DNA of 64,000 nt from SXOA01 sp046153945 (GTDB taxonomy: Bacteria > Planctomycetota > Planctomycetia > Pirellulales > Pirellulaceae), in NCBI GenBank assembly GCA_046153945.1, contig JBJXFF010000090.1, forward strand, positions 1 through 64,000, given 5' to 3'. Both the position numbers and the translations under genes were made by a program. Shown in pieces: positions 58,436-64,000 of this stretch. Position 1 is the first letter of the stretch. Every line of letters starts with the position of its first letter. The notes beneath the pieces are model-generated. The model saw nothing but the letters and a program-made list of their open reading frames with translations, made no database searches and was not told the origin of the DNA.

Positions 58436-60265
58436 ATGAATCGCCAAGCTTGTTTCGTCGGACTGTTTGCCTTGCTTCCCTGGACCGTGCTGGCCCAGGA
58501 CCAACCGGATATCCGCGCCCTCAAGCTTAAGGACTGGTCTCCAAAGTCAATGCTCCAAGTGAAGGAGACCAAGCTCGACAAGCCGAAGTTCCCCGCCATC
58601 GACGTCCACAACCACCTCGGCGGCGGCAAAGGCTTTCTCACGCCGGATCGCGTAGCGGCTTATCTGGAAGAGATGAATCAGGCCGGTGTCCGGACTGTCG
58701 TCAATCTCGACGGCGGTTGGGGGGATCGGCTGAAGGAAACACTTGCAGCCCTCGACGAAGCTCACCCCGACCGCTTTCGCACGTTCGCCCTCATCGACTT
58801 TAGCGGCATCGACGATGAGAAGTGGACCGAGCGGGAAACGGCTCGGCTGGAGGAGAGCTTCAAAGCGGGGGCCAAAGGGCTGAAGTTCCACAAATCGCTC
58901 GGCCTTAGCTACCGCTATAAGAACGGCAAGATTATGCCTGTGGACGACCCGAAGCTCGCACCGATCTTTGAACTCTGCGGCAAGCACAACCGCCCCGTGA
59001 TGATCCACACCGCCGACCCGGCCGCGTTCTTCACGCCCCTCGACAAGAACAATGAACGCTGGCACGAGCTGAACGAGCACCCGGGTTGGCTCTTTTACGG
59101 CGAACAATTCGCCAAGCGTGAGGACCTGTTGGCCCAGTTTGTCCATGTTATTGAACAGCACCCCAAGACCACCTTCATCGGAGCCCACTTTGGCAACAAC
59201 GTGGAAGACCTCGCCACTGTCGGCAAATGGCTCGACACCTACCCCAACTTCCACGTCGACCTCGACGCCCGCATCTCCGAGCTCGGCCGCCAGCCGTACA
59301 CCGCCCGCAAGTTCTTCCTGAAGTACCAAGACCGGATCATGTTCGGCACCGACACCACGCCGCGGCGGGAAGCGTTCCGCATCTACTACCGCTTCCTGGA
59401 AACGGACGACGAATACTTCGACTGTGCCGCCAGCCACCACCTGCAAGGGTTCTGGATGATTTATGGCATCTACTTGCCGGACGATGTGTTGGAGAAGGTG
59501 TATCTCAAGAATGCGGAGCGGATTTTGTACGGCGGCGAGAAACCACCGGTCTCAAGTCCCAAATCTCAAATCTCAAATCCCCCGGCCAAGTCCGAATCCA
59601 AGCCTGAGCCCAAATCCGGAGCAAAGGTCTATCGCGTCCGTCGCACCGACGATTTCGAAGTGACCGGCAAAGGAGACGCGTCGATTTGGAAGGACGCTCC
59701 CTGGGAAGAAATCGTCAAGTGCCGCGAAGGAGGCCATCCTTACAACGCTCGCTTCAAGGTTGCGTATTCGGCGAAGGGGCTGTACGTGCTCATGGACGGC
59801 AAGGGCTCGCAACTGACGGCCACCATGACCAAGGACAATCTCGACCTCTGGAACGAAGACGTCTTCGAGGTCTTTCTCTGGCCGGACGAGAGCCAGCCGG
59901 TCTATTTCGAGTACGAGATCTCACCTCTGGGTTACGAACTCCCCATCCTGGTCCCCAACTTCGACAAGCAAAAGGGCTGGCTGCCGTGGCATTATGAGGG
60001 GGAGCGCAAGATCAAGAAGGCTGTTTCCATCAGCGGCGGCGAACAGAAGTCCAAAGCCGCTATTGCCGGCTGGACGGCGGAGTTCTTCATTCCGTATGAG
60101 CTGCTCCAGCCGCTTTTAAATGTGCCGCCGAAGGCGGGCACTTCATGGCGGGCTAATTTCTACCGGATGGACTACGACGACGGCCACTCCACCGGCTGGA
60201 ACTGGGCACCGATTGGCCGGAGCTTTCATGAGTATCAGAAATTCGGGACGCTGGTGTTTGAGTAG
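58436..60265 (+). CDS. Amidohydrolase fused to a CBM9-like domain
   Basis: The start is ATG 58436 (609 residues), which gives a signal peptide (about 1-21, ending VLAQ). The N-terminal part is an amidohydrolase-2 domain: AIDVHNHLGGGKGF (metal His pair), LKFHKSLGLSYRY, MIHTADPAAFFTP and FGTDTTPRREAFRIYYRF. From about residue 400 a CBM9-like domain follows, with VRRTDDFEVTGKGDASIWKD, LWNEDVFEVFLWPD and a final NFYRMDYDDGHSTGWNWAP. The linker has a 21-bp heptamer tract. Probably a secreted hydrolase acting on a carbohydrate-linked substrate. Confidence 0.88.
   Translation: MNRQACFVGLFALLPWTVLAQDQPDIRALKLKDWSPKSMLQVKETKLDKPKFPAIDVHNHLGGGKGFLTPDRVAAYLEEMNQAGVRTVVNLDGGWGDRLKETLAALDEAHPDRFRTFALIDFSGIDDEKWTERETARLEESFKAGAKGLKFHKSLGLSYRYKNGKIMPVDDPKLAPIFELCGKHNRPVMIHTADPAAFFTPLDKNNERWHELNEHPGWLFYGEQFAKREDLLAQFVHVIEQHPKTTFIGAHFGNNVEDLATVGKWLDTYPNFHVDLDARISELGRQPYTARKFFLKYQDRIMFGTDTTPRREAFRIYYRFLETDDEYFDCAASHHLQGFWMIYGIYLPDDVLEKVYLKNAERILYGGEKPPVSSPKSQISNPPAKSESKPEPKSGAKVYRVRRTDDFEVTGKGDASIWKDAPWEEIVKCREGGHPYNARFKVAYSAKGLYVLMDGKGSQLTATMTKDNLDLWNEDVFEVFLWPDESQPVYFEYEISPLGYELPILVPNFDKQKGWLPWHYEGERKIKKAVSISGGEQKSKAAIAGWTAEFFIPYELLQPLLNVPPKAGTSWRANFYRMDYDDGHSTGWNWAPIGRSFHEYQKFGTLVFE
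59560..59580. repeat. Triple heptamer CAAATCT in a linker
   Basis: Two CAAATCT units and one CAAATCC unit (21 bp, seven codons) lie in the linker between the amidohydrolase and CBM9-like domains. Confidence 0.88.
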
Positions 60266-60271
60266 GCGGAC

Positions 60272-60967
60272 ATGACGAAGGATCAACCAACAACCATTGG
60301 CGTCCTCGCCAGCGGCGGCCTCGATAGCTCCATCCTGCTCGCGCATCTGCTCGGCCAAGGGCATCGCGTGCAGCCGTTCTATATCCGCAAGGGGTTGTAC
60401 TGGCAGGAGCCAGAGTTGGCCGGCTTGCGACGATATTTGCAGGCCATTGCCACGCCGAACCTCATGAACCTCGTGTTGTTCGACCTGCCACTGGCGGACC
60501 TTTATTCCGGCCACTGGAGTCTGACGGGGGAGGACACGCCGGCTCATGACTCTCCGGACGAAGCGGTCTATCTCCCCGGCCGTAACGCGCTGCTTTTAGT
60601 GAAGCCGGCCATTTGGTGCCAATTGCACGGCATCGAGAAGCTCGCCCTGGCTCCCCTGGGGACCAGCCCTTTCGAGGATGCCTCGGCTCAGTTCCTGGCC
60701 GACTTTGCTGCGGCCCTTAACCGCGGGGCCAAGCACCGCGTACAATTCGAGAGCCCCTTCGGAAAGATGAACAAGCAGCAGGTGATGGACCTCGGCCGCA
60801 ACCTTCCGTTGGAACTCACCTTCTCCTGTATCGCCCCGGTCGGCGGCCTTCACTGCGGCCGCTGCAACAAGTGCGCGGAGCGGCAGAACGCGTTTCGAGT
60901 TGCAGGAGTTCATGATCGAACGCCGTACGCCTCAACTTTTCCCCAGCCCCCAACCCCCGGCCCCTAG
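60272..60967 (+). CDS. queC: 7-cyano-7-deazaguanine synthase
   Basis: This 231-residue protein has the PP-loop SGGLDSS near the N-terminus, LPGRNALLLVKPA, and a C-terminal zinc site in CIAPVGGLHCGRCNKCAERQ. QueC converts 7-carboxy-7-deazaguanine to preQ0 in queuosine and other 7-deazaguanine pathways. The last residues (about FPQPPTPGP) come from a CCCCAGC heptamer tract and are probably not part of the family core. queD follows after 12 bp. Confidence 0.88.
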   Translation: MTKDQPTTIGVLASGGLDSSILLAHLLGQGHRVQPFYIRKGLYWQEPELAGLRRYLQAIATPNLMNLVLFDLPLADLYSGHWSLTGEDTPAHDSPDEAVYLPGRNALLLVKPAIWCQLHGIEKLALAPLGTSPFEDASAQFLADFAAALNRGAKHRVQFESPFGKMNKQQVMDLGRNLPLELTFSCIAPVGGLHCGRCNKCAERQNAFRVAGVHDRTPYASTFPQPPTPGP

Positions 60968-60975
60968 CCCCGCCC
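60941..60975. repeat. CCCCAGC-type heptamer tract between queC and queD
   Basis: Five degenerate 7-bp units (CCCCAGC, CCCCAAC, CCCCGGC, CCCTAGC, CCCGCCC). The tract encodes the end of QueC, supplies its stop (TAG) and leads to the queD start. Confidence 0.9.
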
Positions 60976-60979
60976 CCCC

Positions 60980-61390
60980 ATGTTCCGCGTCACCCGAGAA
61001 ATCGACTTCTGCTACGGCCATCGCCTGCTCAACTACGACGGCAAGTGCCGCTATCTGCATGGGCACAACGGCCACGCCATCATCACCATCGAGTCCGACA
61101 AGCTCGACCACCGCGGCATGGTGCTCGACTTCTCCGACATCAAGCGGGTCGTCGCTTCTTGGATCGATGCCAACCTCGACCACCGCATGCTCCTCTGCCG
61201 CGAGGACCCGATGGTCCCCATCCTGCAGGCCCACGGCGAACCGGTCTTTCTCATGGACACCAACCCCACCGCCGAAAACATCGCCAAGCTCATCTTCGAA
61301 TTCACCGCCAGCCGCGGCTTTCCCATCGTGGAAGCCCAACTCTGGGAAACGCCGCACTGCGTGGCGACGTATCGAGAGAGCGGAACTTGA
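60980..61390 (+). CDS. queD: 6-carboxytetrahydropterin synthase QueD/PTPS
   Basis: This 136-residue protein has the catalytic and zinc motif: His14, Cys23 and His27/His29 in GKCRYLHGHNGHA, then LDFSDIKRVVASWIDANLDH, PTAENIAKLIFEF and a C-terminal LWETPHCVATY. QueD makes 6-carboxy-5,6,7,8-tetrahydropterin from GTP-derived dihydroneopterin triphosphate, two steps before QueC. Its location right behind queC supports the 7-deazaguanine pathway; queE is not in the window. Confidence 0.9.
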   Translation: MFRVTREIDFCYGHRLLNYDGKCRYLHGHNGHAIITIESDKLDHRGMVLDFSDIKRVVASWIDANLDHRMLLCREDPMVPILQAHGEPVFLMDTNPTAENIAKLIFEFTASRGFPIVEAQLWETPHCVATYRESGT

Positions 61391-61446
61391 CGCATTGGAT
61401 TCCAAAGTCTAGCATTGAATAAGACGCTAATTCAATGCGAGGATAT

Positions 61447-61737
61447 ATGGACATCACACGAGATATTGATTCGCTCACCAACTTCAAGCGCAATACGCCC
61501 AAAGCGATGGAGCAGCTCAAGGCTTCGGGGGCTCCGCTGGTGCTGACGATCAATGGTCGGGCGGAACTCATCGTCCAGGACGCGGCGGCTTATCAGGCCA
61601 TGCTGGACGCTAAGGATCAAGCAGAGGCAGTTGCCGGAATTCGCCGAGGCCTAGAGTCAATGGAACGAGGTGAATCGATTCCGGTTCGGCAGGGGATTGA
61701 TTCGATTCGCCAAAGGCACAAGCGGACTCGCAAATAG
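61447..61737 (+). CDS. Phd/YefM-type antitoxin
   Basis: The start is ATG 61447 (96 residues). The N-terminal half has the Phd/YefM pattern DIDSLTNFKRNTPKAMEQLK and APLVLTINGRAELIVQDAAA. The C-terminal half is charged and should bind the toxin. The toxin gene starts at the base after its stop (TAG-ATG), the classical arrangement. Confidence 0.86.
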   Translation: MDITRDIDSLTNFKRNTPKAMEQLKASGAPLVLTINGRAELIVQDAAAYQAMLDAKDQAEAVAGIRRGLESMERGESIPVRQGIDSIRQRHKRTRK

Positions 61738-62097
61738 ATGAATTACCGCGTCTTCATCGAACCGCCGGCGCTCGCCGACGTCGATGCCATTTACCTTTGG
61801 CTGCGAAAGACATCTCTTCGCGCGGCAGATGCGTGGCTCGACGGAATGGGGGACGCTATGGATGCGATTGCGAAGATACCGTCGTCCTATGCCATCGCGC
61901 CGGAGGCCGCGGTACTTGGCTTGGACATCCGCGAAATGCACTATGGGAAGCGCCCTCATGTCTATCGGGCATTCTTTGTGGTCCGCAAGCACAAGATCCA
62001 TATCCTGCACATTCGCCACGCGGCCCAACAGCCGCTCACTGCCGGGAAGTTGCAGGAGATACATTCCATGCCGCTTTCGAAGCGGCAAAAGCGTTGA
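61738..62097 (+). CDS. RelE/ParE-superfamily toxin
   Basis: This 119-residue protein has a ParE/RelE pattern: YRVFIEPPALADVDAIYLWL, a central DIREMHYGKRPHVYRAFF and a C-terminal KIHILHIRHAAQ. These toxins inhibit translation (RelE) or gyrase (ParE). The active residues differ between subfamilies, so the target is open. It pairs with the preceding antitoxin gene. Confidence 0.87.
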   Translation: MNYRVFIEPPALADVDAIYLWLRKTSLRAADAWLDGMGDAMDAIAKIPSSYAIAPEAAVLGLDIREMHYGKRPHVYRAFFVVRKHKIHILHIRHAAQQPLTAGKLQEIHSMPLSKRQKR

Positions 62098-62108
62098 AAC
62101 TATCATTC

Positions 62109-63035
62109 CTACACACTTTTTGCCTGGCCCGAGTTCCCTCCGATCACCAGCCGGTAACCGCACCGGCGCATTGCCACCAGCGGCAGACCGAGCGTGACGA
62201 GAAAGCCGAGAATCGGACAACCGCACAACCCTAAGAAGCCCCAGATATCAGGGTCGGACAGCTTCCCTCCAAAACTCAAAGCGATTTGGATGATCCACCA
62301 AATCACGACGCCATAGAGGCAGGCCGCGACTCCTGCCAAGATCCCCAATCCGAGGAGCGGATACTGCGACAAAAAGAGACTGGCGGGGAGCAGTGTCGTT
62401 GCGGCCAGAATGAGGGCCGACAAGCACCAAGCTCCAAGGATCAAGCAGAAGTCACGCGGCTGCTCTTCGGAAAGCCGGCAGGCTTGTAATCCGATGCCCA
62501 GGAGGACCGCAATCAGGGTAGTCAGTAGGATCAGGCTGCCGATGGAGTATTGCCGGGAGTCGCGTGGCACCGCAACACGCTGATGTTGAATGTGCCAGCC
62601 AAAGAACAGTCGCAGCAGCCAGAGCGGTGACGCAGCCGTGACGATGAGAATGGGGATGGAGAGGATTACCGCTAAATGTTGTTCCATGCCATCAAAGCTA
62701 ATGAACTCGATCTTGAAAGATTCCCGAACCAGGTAGCCGGTGAGGTACGATCCAGCGAAAACCACGTAGGCCACCCCCGCGCCCACGACGCGCACCAGCG
62801 CACTCGGCCGTCCCAGTCCCAGCCAGATCGCAGTCAGCCCCACCTGGCCAAACAACACCCCGCCCCATACCGCGAGATAGATCCTGAGAACGGTGGCTTG
62901 GTCGGATTGTTCTTCTGTCAGTGGATAATGAGCCAGGTTCCCCGCGATTACAAAAATCCCCGCTGCCACGGCTCCAATGAGCAGCCACTTGCGGTCCTCT
63001 TGGAACGGAGCGGGTGTTTGTGGAAGGGGTCGCAT
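62109..63035 (-). CDS. Polytopic membrane protein
   Basis: The start is taken at ATG 63035 (308 residues); TTG 63053 would add six residues. About seven to eight hydrophobic segments are visible, for example WLLIGAVAAGIFVIAGNLA and ILIVTAASPLWLLRLFFG. No enzyme motif. I recall similar proteins in planctomycete genomes with no known function. Convergent with the RelE/ParE gene, with 11 bp between stops. Confidence 0.7.
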   Translation of the reverse strand: MRPLPQTPAPFQEDRKWLLIGAVAAGIFVIAGNLAHYPLTEEQSDQATVLRIYLAVWGGVLFGQVGLTAIWLGLGRPSALVRVVGAGVAYVVFAGSYLTGYLVRESFKIEFISFDGMEQHLAVILSIPILIVTAASPLWLLRLFFGWHIQHQRVAVPRDSRQYSIGSLILLTTLIAVLLGIGLQACRLSEEQPRDFCLILGAWCLSALILAATTLLPASLFLSQYPLLGLGILAGVAACLYGVVIWWIIQIALSFGGKLSDPDIWGFLGLCGCPILGFLVTLGLPLVAMRRCGYRLVIGGNSGQAKSV

Positions 63036-63060
63036 GGTACGGTTGTGGCGCAAGCCGATT

Positions 63061-63085
63061 CTGGGCAGGCTGGAAGCCTACCCCA
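63061..63085. repeat. Small palindromic repeat, family B, copy 3
   Basis: CTGGGCAGGCTGGAAGCCTA and the following CCCCA match the units at 277-300 and 3488-3508. It lies 3 bp from the pyruvate kinase stop. Confidence 0.75.
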
Positions 63086-63087
63086 CC

Positions 63088-64000
63088 TCACTCCACCTCA
63101 TGTATCACCAAAATATTCTGCGCCATCGGATAAAAATTCGTCCCGGTGACGAAGACGATGCGGTCTCCTTTGGTAATCAGACCCTGCTCGCGGCCCCATT
63201 GGTCCATGAAGGCGCGAAGCTGCGGGCCGTCTTGGACTGGGGCGCCGGCCAGCGGGGTGACGCCCCAGAACAGCGTCAACTTCCGCAAGACCGCGGGCGT
63301 ATCGCTGCAACCGATGACCGGTATGTCCCCCCGCTGCTTGGAAAGCAGCCGGCAGGTGCCGCCGCCGCGGGTGGCCACGACGAGGATTTTCGCCGATAGC
63401 TCCTGGGCAATGCGGCTAGCGCCGATGACGGCGGCGTAGGTGATGGGATGAACGTCGCTGGCGGCGCTGGCGACGTCTGCATGGGGCATCGAGCTGACGA
63501 GCGGTTCGGTGGCGATCATGATGCGGCTCATCATTTCCACGGTTTCGACCGGAAACTCACCGATGGCGGTCTCGCCGGAAAGCATGCAAGCGTCGGCACC
63601 ATCCAGAATGGCGTTGGCCACGTCGGTCGCTTCCGCCCGGGTCGGTCGCCGGCTTTTATGCATGCTCTCCAGCATCTGCGTGGCAACGATGACGGGCTTC
63701 CCTTGCAGTTGGCACTCGCGCACGATCCGCTTTTGCACGACAGCGATTTCCGCCACGTCGATTTCAACTCCCAAGTCCCCGCGGGCCACCATCACGCCAT
63801 CGGCGGCCGTGACAATCTCTTTTAGTTGGTCGAGGGCTTCCCGCTTCTCAATCTTCGCAATCACCATCGCCTTCGAATGCTGGGCGTGCAGCAACTCCTT
63901 GAGGAGCAGTACGTTGACGTGCGAGCGGACGAAGCTGAGGCTGACGAAGTCGATCTCGTTGCGAGCCGCCCACATCGCGTTCGCCATGTCCGCCTCGGTC
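63088..64000 (-). CDS. pyk: Pyruvate kinase, C-terminal part (partial)
   Basis: The frame runs off the right edge of the window, so only the last 303 residues or so are seen (starting TEADMANAMW). They contain VSLSFVRSH, IAKIEKREAL, MVARGDLGVEID, VIVATQMLESMHKSRRPTRAE and LSGETAIGEFPVE, the core barrel of pyruvate kinase, followed by the C-terminal domain. It catalyses phosphoenolpyruvate plus ADP to pyruvate plus ATP at the end of glycolysis. The 5' part lies outside. Confidence 0.95.
   Translation of the reverse strand, partial: TEADMANAMWAARNEIDFVSLSFVRSHVNVLLLKELLHAQHSKAMVIAKIEKREALDQLKEIVTAADGVMVARGDLGVEIDVAEIAVVQKRIVRECQLQGKPVIVATQMLESMHKSRRPTRAEATDVANAILDGADACMLSGETAIGEFPVETVEMMSRIMIATEPLVSSMPHADVASAASDVHPITYAAVIGASRIAQELSAKILVVATRGGGTCRLLSKQRGDIPVIGCSDTPAVLRKLTLFWGVTPLAGAPVQDGPQLRAFMDQWGREQGLITKGDRIVFVTGTNFYPMAQNILVIHEVE

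Overview
The window reads as chromosomal DNA of a planctomycete (phylum Planctomycetota). The evidence is the combination of a DUF1501 protein and a PSCyt1/DUF1549/DUF1553 cytochrome protein, an ECF sigma factor translationally coupled to a giant Ser/Thr kinase carrying TIGR03067-like and WD40-like regions, many small conserved membrane or secreted proteins, GC-rich coding sequence with frequent GTG/TTG starts, and a high load of short palindromic and heptameric repeats. Genus cannot be decided from the sequence. No rRNA, tRNA, CRISPR array, transposase or prophage gene was recognised.

Layout. 1-3221: the 3' end of gyrB, then a three-gene minus-strand cassette (beta-class DNA methyltransferase fused to a GIY-YIG-like domain; a stand-alone GIY-YIG nuclease sharing a module with it; a small helical protein). 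3516-13081: an RpoE-like sigma/anti-sigma pair, a second ECF sigma factor overlapping a 1794-residue kinase, and rlmI. 13201-21820: an MmgE/PrpD protein, a VapBC-type toxin-antitoxin pair, truB, glcF, a YmdB-type phosphoesterase, a DUF2752 protein, an asparaginase-family hydrolase and a MOSC protein. 21821-33258: repeat-rich spacer, a glyoxylate aminotransferase, selA, an MBL-fold hydrolase, a DAHP synthase preceded by an aromatic-rich leader peptide and terminator, an SNF2 helicase, accD and a nitroreductase. 33401-39228: a family 5 uracil-DNA glycosylase, conserved small proteins, pncC, a DMT transporter and a Gfo/Idh/MocA oxidoreductase. 40124-47384: a tiny lipoprotein, epmA, the DUF1549/1553 protein, small genes, a HAD hydrolase, the DUF1501 protein and a Cys-rich Tat lipoprotein, mostly on the minus strand. 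47473-64000: a sulfotransferase, a GH63-type glucosidase, a beta-helix protein, glgA, an LRR protein, an APC permease, an amidohydrolase-CBM9 fusion, queC-queD, a Phd/RelE-type pair, a membrane protein and the 3' part of a pyruvate kinase gene.

Most of the window is housekeeping or lineage-typical. The strongest candidates for something undescribed are (1) the methyltransferase/GIY-YIG cassette beside gyrB, in which the fused nuclease-like copy has lost the catalytic Glu while the stand-alone copy keeps it, and (2) a candidate transcription-attenuation leader for aromatic amino acids in front of the DAHP synthase gene, with a promoter placed so that the leader mRNA would be almost leaderless. 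A third theme is genome-wide small repeats: several palindrome families in two or three copies and heptamer tandem repeats, two of which sit inside genes as exact 21-bp (7-codon) in-frame tracts.
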